Positions 7,309-16,370 of a stretch of DNA of 49,319 nucleotides are shown one piece after another. Origin of the DNA: Marinomonas communis (GTDB lineage Bacteria > Pseudomonadota > Gammaproteobacteria > Pseudomonadales > Marinomonadaceae); contig NZ_SNZA01000009.1 in NCBI RefSeq assembly GCF_004363305.1, positions 1 through 49,319 on the forward strand, given 5' to 3'. The position numbers and the translations under genes were made by a program. The notes under the pieces were generated by a model. The model was not told the origin of the DNA, did not search any database, and saw only the letters and a list, made by a program, of their open reading frames with translations. The stretch's first letter is position 1; the number at the start of each line of letters is the position of its first letter.

Positions 7309-9818
7309 TGCGACAAGTTAGCATCCGACAAAAAGCCTCAATCATCATCTTTGCCATCAGTGTGGTGGCTTTTTGTATGGTGTTAATTGGCTGGCAGTCG
7401 ATGCGAGTAAGTGAGTCATCACTGTCAGACTTTGAAGCGCAAACACTACCGGAAATCAGTACCGCCCTGACGTTAGCCGAAAGTGTGGCGCAACTGGCGG
7501 CAGCTGCACCCTACACAGCCGGTTCAGCCCGTCCCTTTCAACTGCAAACAGAGTCCGAGCGTTTAACGCGGCGAATCACCGATTTGCGCAGCGTGGCGGA
7601 TAGCTTAAATGACACCGAGTTTCGGGCGCAGATTGAGACGCGCTTAGGAAGCTTTGATGCCACCCTGGCAGAGCTTGTCGATCTGGTGCACGAAGAGTTG
7701 TATATCCGAGAAGACAGTTTGGCGCAGCAGTTTGCGATTCGCCAGCTCATTAGCACAGAAAGTAGCTTAGCGAAGGTACACCAAAAACAAGTTCTAGTCT
7801 GGCTGCTGAGTCTAATTGAACAGCCAGGAGATGTGGCATTACAGCTAACTCATGAGCTGAACCTCTTGAATGCTGAACCGCAGACAAAGAAGATCGCCAC
7901 TGAATTGCTCAAGGCGCAGCAGCGTCTGAATGACATTCAAGAGCGGAAAATCTATTTGTTGATCTCATTGCGTGCGAAGTCTGAGCAGCTAAGTGCGCAA
8001 GTCAGTGATTTTGTCGGCATGCTGCAGAAACAAGTGTCTCGTCAACGTATTGAAGTAAGCGAGGTTGTAGCGAAAGGACAGCGTTGGTTGGCAGGGATTT
8101 CGCTATTTCTTGTCTTAGGTCTAGGGTATCTGTACGTTTCAAGCCGACGCATGACAAAGGACTTGGAAGCCGTGACGCATGACATGGAAGAACTGTCTCT
8201 TGGGCAAGTGGACTCTCGCAGCCCGCAGGTGCGTCGTAATGATGAAATCGGCACCTTAGCCAATGCCTTTGAAGTGTTCCGCCGAGATGCCATTCGTCGT
8301 ATCGAAGTGTCAGCAGAGCTGTCAGAGCAAAAGCGTCTACTGGAAACCATCTTCGACAATATGAACGACGGCTTAAGTGTATTTTCGGAGCAGGGGCTTT
8401 TGATTGCATGGAACAAGGGCTACGAAAGCTTGTTCGAGATTCCACCCAATCTATTGTATCGCGGTATGCCGATAGACGATGTGCAAGCGTTGATCACGCA
8501 AAGCTCTCATAAAAACCTCAATATAGAAAACCAGCTGGTGCAGATGGATGAAATCAACGCCTCGCGCCACCATCGTAGCCAAAGTTTTGAGCGGCACTTT
8601 GATTCAGGAAAGATCGTCGAATTTAGGTCAAAGCCCATGCCAGAAGGGGGCTTTGTTACCCTTTATACGGATCTTACGGAGCGTAAAAGTGTCGAGAGCC
8701 AATTGCGTCAGGCGCAGAAAATGGAGGTGCTTGGGCAGCTAACGGGTGGGGTTGCCCATGACTTTAATAATCTACTGGCAGCCATCATGGGGAACTTACA
8801 AATGCTGTCGGATTCTGAACCCAAAACACTGGATCAAGCTCGCTACATTGAGCGATCCCTCGCGGTGGCTGAAAAGAGCAGTAACTTAGTGCACCGTTTA
8901 TTAGCGTTCAGTCGTAGACAGCAACTGTTTCCTGAACCCACGCATATCGATGATTTGATAGAAGGCATGTTGGACTTAGTTGAGTACAGCGTGGGCAATC
9001 ATATTACGGTAGAAGTTGACCTGAACTGTCCCGAAGAACATTGTCTGATTGACCCATCGCAATTGGAAAATGCTCTCTTGAATCTTTCCTTAAACAGTGC
9101 CGCTGCTATGTCCCGAGGTGGTTATCTACGCTTCTCCACTAAGTTAACTCAACTGCCGGATTCAGATGTTCCTGCGGTACGCATTAAAGTAGAAGATACT
9201 GGAAAAGGCATATCCGAAGCCGTATTGGGGCGTATTTTTGAACCCTTCTTTACCACCAAACCTGTTGGCAAAGGCAGTGGGTTGGGGCTCAGTATGATCT
9301 ATGGTTTTGTGAAGCAAAGTGGTGGCGAGATCATAGTGACATCCGAAGAAGGAGCTTGGACCAAAGTCTGCTTGTTCTTGCCTCTGATGGCGCAAGAGAG
9401 AGCCTTTAACAAACGGACCACCATTGAAAGCTTACCAACCCTAGTCGTGCCCGAAGAGCCGCTCATTTGGTTGGTGGAAGACGACCCTGAGGTATGCCAC
9501 GTTATGCGTGAACAGCTGCAGCAATTGGGTTGTACAGTACAGACATTTGAATGTGCAGAAGCGGTTTTGCAAGCCTTGCAAGGTTCGTTTCATCCAGATG
9601 TAGTGATGTCGGATGTTAACCTTGCTGGCGACCTACACGGCGTGGCGCTGGCTCACAGCTTAAAGCGAATGTCGTCATGGCAAGGGCAAGTGTTGCTTAT
9701 GTCGGGTCTGCCAATTCAAGAATTAAGTGAAAGTTACGGCTTAATGAAAGAAGATTTAATTCTCTCAAAACCTTTTACTATTAATGAGTTAAGTGAAGTT
9801 TTTCAGTTCAAAAACTAG
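7308..9818 (+). CDS. Hybrid histidine kinase with TorS-like sensor region
   Basis: The 836-residue inner-membrane kinase has one membrane segment near 11-31 and a second near 263-281. Between them lies a long, mostly helical periplasmic region of about 230 residues, resembling the helical-bundle sensor of TorS. It is followed by HAMP (about 283-335), a PAS-like region (about 345-460), HisKA with H484 in 'GGVAHDFNNLLAAI', an ATPase domain ('VEDTGKGISEAVLGRIFEPFF', 'GSGLGLSMIYGFV') and a C-terminal receiver with D769 in 'VMSDVNL'. No Hpt domain is visible, so phosphotransfer from the receiver would need another protein, or the receiver may only modulate the kinase. It is translationally coupled to the response regulator. 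Confidence 0.93.
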   Translation: MRQVSIRQKASIIIFAISVVAFCMVLIGWQSMRVSESSLSDFEAQTLPEISTALTLAESVAQLAAAAPYTAGSARPFQLQTESERLTRRITDLRSVADSLNDTEFRAQIETRLGSFDATLAELVDLVHEELYIREDSLAQQFAIRQLISTESSLAKVHQKQVLVWLLSLIEQPGDVALQLTHELNLLNAEPQTKKIATELLKAQQRLNDIQERKIYLLISLRAKSEQLSAQVSDFVGMLQKQVSRQRIEVSEVVAKGQRWLAGISLFLVLGLGYLYVSSRRMTKDLEAVTHDMEELSLGQVDSRSPQVRRNDEIGTLANAFEVFRRDAIRRIEVSAELSEQKRLLETIFDNMNDGLSVFSEQGLLIAWNKGYESLFEIPPNLLYRGMPIDDVQALITQSSHKNLNIENQLVQMDEINASRHHRSQSFERHFDSGKIVEFRSKPMPEGGFVTLYTDLTERKSVESQLRQAQKMEVLGQLTGGVAHDFNNLLAAIMGNLQMLSDSEPKTLDQARYIERSLAVAEKSSNLVHRLLAFSRRQQLFPEPTHIDDLIEGMLDLVEYSVGNHITVEVDLNCPEEHCLIDPSQLENALLNLSLNSAAAMSRGGYLRFSTKLTQLPDSDVPAVRIKVEDTGKGISEAVLGRIFEPFFTTKPVGKGSGLGLSMIYGFVKQSGGEIIVTSEEGAWTKVCLFLPLMAQERAFNKRTTIESLPTLVVPEEPLIWLVEDDPEVCHVMREQLQQLGCTVQTFECAEAVLQALQGSFHPDVVMSDVNLAGDLHGVALAHSLKRMSSWQGQVLLMSGLPIQELSESYGLMKEDLILSKPFTINELSEVFQFKN

Positions 9819-9859
9819 AATATTACAAATATTACAGCCCTTGCACACTGGTTGAAATC

Positions 9860-9875
9860 TTTCGTTAGTTTTCGT
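9860..9875 (+). promoter_or_regulatory. Tandem 10-bp spaced repeat before the sugar-binding gene
   Basis: TTTCGT occurs at 9860-9865 and again at 9870-9875, exactly one helical turn apart. OmpR-class regulators usually bind direct repeats with this spacing. It lies about 85-100 bp before the ATG at 9960, so it is a candidate site for the regulator encoded at 6571. The repeat is short and may be chance. Confidence 0.3.
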
Positions 9876-9959
9876 CGACCATATTGTTATGAGAAACAGC
9901 GGTGACTGTCTGTTTCAGCGGCCTTAGCCGAGAATAAAAACAATACTGGAGTCATTTTC

Positions 9960-10979
9960 ATGAAATTTAACTACCGTAAACTTGCTTGTCTTGTTGCTGC
10001 CGGCGCACTATCCACTGCTGCGATGGCGGAAACTCCTATCATCGGTCTGATCACTAAGACCAACACCAATCCATTCTTCGTTAAAATGAAAGAAGGCGCT
10101 CAAGAAAAAGCCGCTGAGCTAGGCGTTGAGTTGCGTACTTTTGCTGGTCGTTACGACGGTGATAACGAAACTCAAGTTCAAGCTGTTGAAAACCTGATTG
10201 CATCCGGTGCTAAGGGTATCTTGATCACACCAAGTGACACCGCAGGTATTGTACCAACCATCGAAAAAGCACGTGAAGCGGGCTTGTTGGTGATTGCACT
10301 GGATACACCGCTTTCACCAGCCAGTGCGGCGGATATGACGTTTGCAACGGATAACTTCAAAGCCGGTGAAATGATCGGTATGTGGGCCAAAGCGAAAATG
10401 GGCGATAAGGCGAAAGATGCCAAAATCGCACTGTTGGATCTAAGCACAAGCCAAATTACGGTAGACGTGGCGCGTAACCAAGGTTTCTTGAAAGGCTTCG
10501 GTATTGATCTAAACGATCCAAATCAAATGGGCGATGAAACCGATCCACGTATTGTTGGCAACGACGTGACCCAAGGCTCGGAAGAGGGCGGTCGCCGTGC
10601 CATGGAAAACCTATTGCAAAAAGACCCAGGTGTGAACTTGGTGTACACCATCAACGAACCCGCTGCTGCAGGTGCGTATGAAGCATTGAAATCATTCGGC
10701 ATGGAAAAAGATGTGCTGATTGTCTCCGTTGACGGTGGTTGCCCCGGTGTACGCAACATTGAAGATGGCGTGATCGGTGCGACGTCTATGCAATTCCCTC
10801 TAAAAATGGCCTCTGAAGGCGTTACTGCGATCGTTGAGTTCGCGAAATCTGGCACACGCCCGAGCGCATCTGACGGTCTAGACTTCTACGACACTGGGGT
10901 TCAGTTGATTACTGACGAGCCTGCCAAAGGCGTTGATTCTGTTACGTCTAAAACTGGCCTAGCGATGTGCTGGGGCTAA
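9960..10979 (+). CDS. frcB: Periplasmic sugar-binding protein, FrcB-like
   Basis: The 339-residue protein has a clear signal peptide, cleaved near 'STAAMA-E' (about 23). The mature part is a type I periplasmic binding protein of the ribose/fructose group: '[25 protein letters not shown]' at the start, '[15 protein letters not shown]' and 'VIALDTPL' in the first lobe, and '[16 protein letters not shown]' and 'VSVDGGCPG' in the second. It would bind a monosaccharide and pass it to the permease and ATPase encoded next. The 91-bp gap to the permease gene holds a hairpin, common where binding-protein mRNA is made in excess. The FrcB assignment (fructose/ribose/mannose) is by similarity to the rhizobial system as I recall it; the sugar is not proven. 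Confidence 0.85.
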   Translation: MKFNYRKLACLVAAGALSTAAMAETPIIGLITKTNTNPFFVKMKEGAQEKAAELGVELRTFAGRYDGDNETQVQAVENLIASGAKGILITPSDTAGIVPTIEKAREAGLLVIALDTPLSPASAADMTFATDNFKAGEMIGMWAKAKMGDKAKDAKIALLDLSTSQITVDVARNQGFLKGFGIDLNDPNQMGDETDPRIVGNDVTQGSEEGGRRAMENLLQKDPGVNLVYTINEPAAAGAYEALKSFGMEKDVLIVSVDGGCPGVRNIEDGVIGATSMQFPLKMASEGVTAIVEFAKSGTRPSASDGLDFYDTGVQLITDEPAKGVDSVTSKTGLAMCWG

Positions 10980-11018
10980 TCGAGTAAAGACTTTTCATTG
11001 AAGGGACTTTCCCCTTGC

Positions 11019-11045
11019 GCCGCTGGCTGAGCTTTGGTCAGCGGC
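11019..11045 (+). promoter_or_regulatory. Intercistronic hairpin
   Basis: GCCGCTG (11019-11025) and CAGCGGC (11039-11045) can pair between the binding-protein gene and the permease gene. No T run follows, so it is more likely an mRNA-stabilising or attenuating stem than a full terminator. Confidence 0.55.
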
Positions 11046-11070
11046 AGTTATTCTGTCTGGAGTTAACCCT

Positions 11071-12159
11071 ATGAGTTCTGCTAACCCAAAACCGTCTGCA
11101 CCGGTATTAGATCATGATAAAGTCGCAGATCAGGCTGGCAGTGGTAGCTATGTAGCGAATTTCGAAAGTAAAGACAGTGCGCTGACACGCTTTCAGAAAT
11201 TTCTTCATAAGTACCCGGTCGCAGCGCCAACCATCGTCTTAGTATTTGCCATTATTGGCTTTAGTCTATTGGTTGGAGACCGTTTCTTACATCCATTTAA
11301 CTTATCCCTCGTGCTACAGCAGGTGACCATCATTGGTGTGATCGGTGTGGCGCAAACGTTAATTATTTTGACCGCGGGGATCGATCTATCCGTGGGGGCG
11401 ATCATGGTATTAGCCTCCGTCGTGATGGGGCGCATGGCGATTGACCACGGCTTGGATGCGGGCTTTGCCTTGCTGATAGGTATCAGTGTTGGTGCCTTGG
11501 CAGGTTTGATTAATGGTACCTTGATTACCCGTTTCAAATTGCCGCCATTCATTGCCACCCTAGGCTCTTGGAACGTGTTTTTTGCCTTGAACCTTTGGTA
11601 CTCAAAAAGTGAGACCATTCGTTCACAAGACATCGCCAATAATGCGCCACTGTTGCAATGGTTAGGGGAAACGATTTCATTCTTCGGTGCTCGGCTGACC
11701 TATGGCTCACTCTTGATGTTGGCCTTATTCTTCCTGATTTGGTACGCCTTAAATTGGACTGCTTGGGGGCGTCATGTGTATGCCACGGGGGATGACCCTG
11801 CGGCAGCTAAGTTGGCAGGTATTCGTACTGATCGCATTCTATTGTCTGTCTATGTGTTAGCGGGCGTGGTATGTGCAATAGGTGCTTGGGTATTGATCGG
11901 CCGTATCGGTTCAGTATCACCTCAAGCGGGTTACACCACTAACCTTGATAGTATTACGGCGGTGGTAATCGGCGGGTGTAGTTTATTTGGTGGGCGGGGC
12001 TCTATTTATGGCACGCTGATCGGGGCGCTCGTAGTGGGGGTATTCCGAAACGGTTTGGCGCTCGCAGGAGTCGATGTGCTTTGGCAGGAGTTCACCGTAG
12101 GTATCTTGATTATCGTCGCCGTTGGTGTCGACCAGTGGATTCGTAAGGGGACAGCATAA
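11071..12159 (+). CDS. frcC: Sugar ABC transporter permease, FrcC-like
   Basis: The 362-residue membrane protein belongs to the BPD_transp_2 permease family (RbsC/FrcC type). After a soluble N-terminal tail of about 50 residues come about eight to ten membrane segments. It includes the family hallmarks 'LIILTAGIDLSVGAIMVLASV' and 'AVVIGGCSLFGGRGSIYGTLIGAL'. It forms the channel for the sugar bound by the preceding gene product. Its stop codon overlaps the ATG of the ATPase gene by one base (TAATG), showing coupling. The hydrophilic N-terminal extension is longer than in RbsC and fits FrcC-type permeases. Confidence 0.9.
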   Translation: MSSANPKPSAPVLDHDKVADQAGSGSYVANFESKDSALTRFQKFLHKYPVAAPTIVLVFAIIGFSLLVGDRFLHPFNLSLVLQQVTIIGVIGVAQTLIILTAGIDLSVGAIMVLASVVMGRMAIDHGLDAGFALLIGISVGALAGLINGTLITRFKLPPFIATLGSWNVFFALNLWYSKSETIRSQDIANNAPLLQWLGETISFFGARLTYGSLLMLALFFLIWYALNWTAWGRHVYATGDDPAAAKLAGIRTDRILLSVYVLAGVVCAIGAWVLIGRIGSVSPQAGYTTNLDSITAVVIGGCSLFGGRGSIYGTLIGALVVGVFRNGLALAGVDVLWQEFTVGILIIVAVGVDQWIRKGTA

Positions 12160-12953
12160 TGACAGCACATTACGATCAACAACCGGTATTACAAGCTCGT
12201 GGTTTAGTAAAACGCTACGGTAGCGTGACCGCCATCGATCATGCCGATTTAACGCTTTACCCTGGGGAAATCCTAGCGGTAATTGGTGATAACGGGGCTG
12301 GCAAATCGTCCTTGATCAAAGCTCTTTCAGGTGCACTGGTACCTGACGAAGGTGAGATCTTGCTGGATGGGCAACCTGTGCACTTCAACTCCCCGATGCA
12401 GGCACGTGAACTTGGCATTGAAACCGTCTACCAGAACTTAGCCGTTTCTCCTGCTTTGAATATTGCGGATAACTTGTTTTTAGGTCGAGAGCTTCGCAAG
12501 CCAGGTATTTTGGGGTCGGTCTTCCGTATGCTCGACAAAAAAGCCATGGAAGAGCGTGCTCAAGCGAAGATGAAGGAACTCGGTCTGATGACCATTCAAA
12601 ACATCTCTCAGGCCGTTGAGTCTCTCTCTGGTGGTCAGCGTCAAGGTGTTGCTGTGGCGCGTTCTGCTTTGTTTGGTAGTAAAGTAGTGATTATGGATGA
12701 GCCGACTGCCGCACTGGGTGTGAAAGAGTCTCGTCGTGTACTGAACCTGATTAAGGAAGTGCGTGACCGTGGTTTACCGATCATTTTAATCAGTCACAAC
12801 ATGCCGCACGTATTTGAAGTGGCGGATCGCATTCACATTCACCGTTTAGGAAAGTGTGCGGCAACCATTACGCCTGAATCACATACTATGTCTGAAGCCG
12901 TCGCTATCATGACGGGAGCGATGGAAGTGGACGACAGCTCCGCGGCTGCGTAA
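12159..12953 (+). CDS. frcA: Sugar ABC transporter ATPase, FrcA-like
   Basis: The 264-residue ATPase powers the sugar transporter. Walker A is 'GDNGAGKSSLIKAL' (about 44-57), the signature is 'LSGGQRQGVAVARS', Walker B is 'VVIMDEPTAALG' and the switch His is in 'ILISHNM'. It has a single nucleotide-binding domain, whereas RbsA/XylG-type ATPases have two fused domains. One domain per polypeptide is typical of FrcA. The ATG overlaps the permease stop. Confidence 0.92.
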   Translation: MTAHYDQQPVLQARGLVKRYGSVTAIDHADLTLYPGEILAVIGDNGAGKSSLIKALSGALVPDEGEILLDGQPVHFNSPMQARELGIETVYQNLAVSPALNIADNLFLGRELRKPGILGSVFRMLDKKAMEERAQAKMKELGLMTIQNISQAVESLSGGQRQGVAVARSALFGSKVVIMDEPTAALGVKESRRVLNLIKEVRDRGLPIILISHNMPHVFEVADRIHIHRLGKCAATITPESHTMSEAVAIMTGAMEVDDSSAAA

Positions 12954-13002
12954 AGTGGCGACTGAGTAAAGTGTGTGGCGGAATCGGTTGAGTGGAGTGA
13001 CT

Positions 13003-14007
13003 ATGGCATGTTTATCAAACGCGCGTAATGAAGCAAAAGTGGCAGCGCCGCGTTCTGCATACGCATGGATGGCATCGTGCCTAAGACGCTCCTTGATCAC
13101 GGCTGCCTGTATTTGCTCCTCTTGGGGAGTGTTTGCGCAGCCAGTCGTTGATCAGCCGCTACGCTCTATTGGTATGAGCGTGGCCGATCTTGGTAATCCA
13201 TTCTTTGTGGAGTTGGTGGATTCCGCTACCCGCAAAGCGAATGAGCTGAATGAAGGCGTACCGGTGGAGGTCATCGTTCGTTCAGATGCTTATGACCTGA
13301 ACCGTCAGATGCGTCAGCTTAATGACTTTATTGAGCGTAAAGTTGACCTCATCATTCTGACGGCAGCGGATGAATATAAGATTGCGCCGGTGGTGGCAAA
13401 AGCTCAGCGAGCAGGCATCAAGGTGATCGCAGTGGATGTCAACGCACACGGTGCGGATGCCACCATTACCACAGATAACGTTCAAGCGGGTATGGTCGCC
13501 TGTGAAAGACTTGCCAAGGAAATTGGCTACCAAGGACAGTTCGTTATTATTAACGGCGTGTCAGTGTCATCGGTGCTTGAGCGGGTTGCTGGATGTAAAT
13601 CTGCCATCAATCGTTACCCCAACATCACCTTATTAAGTGATCGACTGAACGGTACCGGAAGTCGCGAAGGCGGAATGGAAGCGATGACTTATCTAATGGA
13701 AGAATATGACCATTTAGACGCAGTCTTCGCGATCAATGACCCGACCGCATACGGTGCCATGATGGCAGCGCAGCAAGCAGGTAGGAACGAGTTTGTACTA
13801 GCTTCTGTTGATGGGTCTAACTTTGCCATCAAAACCATTCAATACCCTAACATATGGTTAGCGACCGCCATTCAAAGGCCACAGCTTATGGCGGAAAAAG
13901 CGGTAGAAATTGGTATGGCGTTGCTTAAAGGGGAAGACGTGCGCCAACGCTTTATTCTGATTCCTGCTAAGTTGGCGCAGAAGGATGCACAACCAGCATC
14001 TAATTGA
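13003..14007 (+). CDS. Orphan periplasmic binding protein, possible co-sensor
   Basis: This is a second type I periplasmic binding protein, clearly different from the one at 9960. I chose the ATG at 13003, with GGAG six bases before it. An in-frame GTG at 12973 is less likely, and an ATG at 13069 would give a more standard signal peptide (MASCLRRSLITAACICSS). Mature part: 'SIGMSVADLGNPFFVELVDSATRKA', 'IDLIILTAADEYKIAPVV'-type first lobe, 'TDNVQAGMVACERLA', and 'AVFAINDPTAYGAMMAAQQAG'. It follows the transporter ATPase by 49 bp. Because the transporter already has a binding protein and the nearby kinase is TorS-like, it may act like TorT as the ligand-binding partner of the kinase. It could equally be an alternative substrate-binding subunit. 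Confidence 0.85.
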   Translation: MACLSNARNEAKVAAPRSAYAWMASCLRRSLITAACICSSWGVFAQPVVDQPLRSIGMSVADLGNPFFVELVDSATRKANELNEGVPVEVIVRSDAYDLNRQMRQLNDFIERKVDLIILTAADEYKIAPVVAKAQRAGIKVIAVDVNAHGADATITTDNVQAGMVACERLAKEIGYQGQFVIINGVSVSSVLERVAGCKSAINRYPNITLLSDRLNGTGSREGGMEAMTYLMEEYDHLDAVFAINDPTAYGAMMAAQQAGRNEFVLASVDGSNFAIKTIQYPNIWLATAIQRPQLMAEKAVEIGMALLKGEDVRQRFILIPAKLAQKDAQPASN

Positions 14008-14072
14008 AGGCTAATAGTTGGCGTTCTTGGCGAACCTCGTTACTCTAACGACTTAGTCGCCAAGGATGTTAT

Positions 14073-14960
14073 ATGGATACGTCGAGTCTCTTCCAGCAAA
14101 TCTTTAATACCGTTTTCCCATTACTGATCATTGTTTTGATCGGGTTCTTTTACGCTCGTGTTCGACCGACAGATATGACCGTCGCCAATCGAATCAATAT
14201 GAGCGTGTTTATCCCTGCTTTGATTTTTTCGGTCATGGCCGCGAAAGACTTCCAAATACAAGCGTATCAACCCTTAATTGCGGCCTCGGCGTTCGTGGTC
14301 ATATGCTCAGGTTTAGTCGCGTGGCCGATAGCAAGGCTGCTGGGTTATGAGTTTAAGACCTTTGTACCGCCAATGATGTTTAATAACAGTGGTAACTTGG
14401 GCATCCCCCTAATGGTACTCGCGTTTGGTGAGTCAGCGCTGCCTATTGCTGTGGTGATGTTTTTAACTGAGAACCTGCTGCATTTTACCCTAGGTATGTA
14501 CCTCCTCAATCCGAAGACTAATCTGATGAATCTGCTGAAGATGCCGATGATCATAGCCACGGTATTAGGTGTGGTGTGGAGTGTTCAAGGATGGAGCCTG
14601 CCTCCATCGATCGGTACTGGGGTAGATATGCTGGGACAGATATCCATCCCATTAATGCTGTTTGCCTTGGGCGTTAGAATGACCGATGTGGACTTTGGGC
14701 AGTGGCGTATTGGTGTGGTCAGTGGGTTAGTGAGCCCGTTAAGCGGTCTCATCGCGGCATTAATATTCTATTGGCTATTTGGTTTAACAGAAGAGTGGTT
14801 TGGCTATTTAATTGTCTTTGCCTGTTTGCCGCCTGCGGTGTTGAATTATATGGTGGCGGAGATCTTTCAGCAGGAGCCGCAAAAGGTGGCGTCCATCGTT
14901 TTACTGGGTAATTTAATGTCATTGGCGTGCATTCCTGTGGCGCTGTATTTTGTTCTTTAG
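14073..14960 (+). CDS. AEC-family transporter
   Basis: The 295-residue membrane protein belongs to the auxin efflux carrier (AEC) family. It has about ten hydrophobic segments in two halves, with the family's 'NSGNLGIPL' motif in the first half (about 107-115) and 'PPAVLNYMVAEIF' in the second. Bacterial members carry small organic acids or amino acids; the substrate here is not evident. It starts 65 bp after the binding-protein gene and ends 14 bp before the MscS-like gene, so it may belong to the same transcript. Confidence 0.85.
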   Translation: MDTSSLFQQIFNTVFPLLIIVLIGFFYARVRPTDMTVANRINMSVFIPALIFSVMAAKDFQIQAYQPLIAASAFVVICSGLVAWPIARLLGYEFKTFVPPMMFNNSGNLGIPLMVLAFGESALPIAVVMFLTENLLHFTLGMYLLNPKTNLMNLLKMPMIIATVLGVVWSVQGWSLPPSIGTGVDMLGQISIPLMLFALGVRMTDVDFGQWRIGVVSGLVSPLSGLIAALIFYWLFGLTEEWFGYLIVFACLPPAVLNYMVAEIFQQEPQKVASIVLLGNLMSLACIPVALYFVL

Positions 14961-14974
14961 TGGAGTTGCATAGC

Positions 14975-15541
14975 ATGTTGGTGCAAATAGGTTTGCTCGC
15001 GTTATTAGTCTTGGCTTATGTCGTAGTGCTGCGATTAATTTCAAAAGCCATTCACTCGGTGGGTTTGCGTCGCTCGTTGAATGATTTGCGGGTTAGTTTG
15101 ATCTCAAAGATGGTGAATCTTGCCTTAACCGCAGTGTTTGTCTTCCTGTTTTGTGTCGTGTTAGGCGTTGGGTATGGTCAATTAGCGGTCTTTTTCTCCT
15201 CTGTATTTGCCGTAGTCGGTATTGCCTTATTCGCTCAATGGTCGATTCTAAGTAACGTCACAGCCAGTTTGATTATCTTTTTCGGGTTCCCTTATCGAGT
15301 TGGGGACTGGATAAAAGTCGTCGATAAAGACGAAGAGATTCTTGGACAAATTCATGAAATTACCAGCTTTCATGTGATCATCACTCGTCTAACGGGTGAC
15401 ACTGTGACGTACCCAAACAGTATGATTTTGCAAAAAGGGGTTATCCGCTATCGTAATGAAGCCGAAGCGAAACAGCACTCAACGTTACTCAAAGACGTTG
15501 CAAAAGGTGACAATGGTGCAACAGAAATAAGTAAAAATTGA
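14975..15541 (+). CDS. Small MscS-type mechanosensitive channel
   Basis: Starting at the ATG at 14975 (GGAG nine bases upstream; a longer frame from 14927 would overlap the previous gene), the product has 188 residues. It has an N-terminal membrane segment, two further ones, and the MscS pore/beta core: 'SSVFAVVGIALFAQWSILSNVTASLIIFF', 'FPYRVGDWIKV' and 'VTYPNSMILQKGV'. The usual C-terminal alpha/beta domain of MscS is missing, so this is a minimal form. It would sit in the inner membrane and release solutes under tension. Confidence 0.85.
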   Translation: MLVQIGLLALLVLAYVVVLRLISKAIHSVGLRRSLNDLRVSLISKMVNLALTAVFVFLFCVVLGVGYGQLAVFFSSVFAVVGIALFAQWSILSNVTASLIIFFGFPYRVGDWIKVVDKDEEILGQIHEITSFHVIITRLTGDTVTYPNSMILQKGVIRYRNEAEAKQHSTLLKDVAKGDNGATEISKN

Positions 15542-15627
15542 TCAAAATTTACTCAGTCGATCGGGTTTGTGGCATACTATATGGCCTCGTCTAACATTTC
15601 ACACCACAAGCTCGGTAGGAGAGTTCC

Positions 15628-15903
15628 ATGAAATCCAAACCCGAAGCCCTGATCACTAAGCATCCCGGCCTCATTCATAGCGACGCAATGAAAGTTAAAT
15701 CCCATGTACAACGTAATCAAGAAGACTGGGTGCTGCATACTTTGATGATCGAAGGTTATGACGTGCCATTCCGCTTTAAACGTCAAGGAAAGTACCACTC
15801 GCTACGAGGCGCACGTGTAAACCTGACCTATTACCCTGCTCAAGAGTCCGTTGCTGGGATCGATATGGAAGTCATGAAAGTCGTGCGTGTGAAGCGCAGC
15901 TAA
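15628..15903 (+). CDS. Small conserved-looking hypothetical protein
   Basis: This protein of 91 residues is basic and soluble, with a GGAGAG ribosome site eight bases before the ATG. I do not recognise the family. The sequence runs from an N-terminal 'MKSKPEALITKHPGLIHSDA' to a beta-rich C-terminal part ('VPFRFKRQGKYHSL', 'VNLTYYP', 'MEVMKVVRVKR'). A possible promoter -10 (TACTAT) lies at about 15574-15579. It stands alone between the channel gene and arsC. Confidence 0.75.
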   Translation: MKSKPEALITKHPGLIHSDAMKVKSHVQRNQEDWVLHTLMIEGYDVPFRFKRQGKYHSLRGARVNLTYYPAQESVAGIDMEVMKVVRVKRS

Positions 15904-15916
15904 CATTCCTTCTTTG

Positions 15917-16333
15917 TCAGAGCTTTCGGCCTCTATCATCTAAGATCTTTTCGCCGTCTTCTTTGAAATATGGCCCTTGAGGCCACTTATCTAGTATATC
16001 TAATACACTTTCACTAGGGCGGCACAATTTTACACCCTTAGGGCTACAGACAATCGGTCGATTGACTAATATTGGGTGTTCAAGCATAGCCTTGATCAAC
16101 TGTTCATCGGTAATATCGTCATCTAGAAGTCCCATTTCTTGAGCTGGCGACTTGGTGATGCGTAAGGCTTCTCTTGGAGTGATATTCGCCGCTGCAAATA
16201 GCGCCATCAGCTGGTTGCGAGTCCAGCCATCCTTAAGGTATTCAATAATAATTGGAGTGTAGCCCGCATCTTGTATGATTCGCAGTACGTTTCTAGAAGT
16301 GCCGCATTCTGGGTTGTGATGAATTACAATCAT
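15917..16333 (-). CDS. arsC: Arsenate reductase, glutaredoxin-coupled type
   Basis: The 138-residue protein reduces arsenate to arsenite using glutathione and glutaredoxin. It belongs to the ArsC/Spx family: the catalytic Cys is in 'HNPECGTSRNVL' (Cys 10), and the arginines are in 'HPILVNRPIV' and 'KLCRPSE', as in E. coli ArsC. It lies 37 bp after arsH on the same strand, so the two are probably cotranscribed. No arsenite pump or ArsR is visible in the window. Confidence 0.93.
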   Translation of the reverse strand: MIVIHHNPECGTSRNVLRIIQDAGYTPIIIEYLKDGWTRNQLMALFAAANITPREALRITKSPAQEMGLLDDDITDEQLIKAMLEHPILVNRPIVCSPKGVKLCRPSESVLDILDKWPQGPYFKEDGEKILDDRGRKL

Positions 16334-16370
16334 AGTCGTCTCTTCGCTAAAATGGTTAATTGGATAAGGC

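Noticed and set aside
8002..8445. Long minus-strand open frames inside the histidine kinase gene
   Set aside because: They run antisense to a clearly conserved kinase and show no recognisable domains or ribosome sites.
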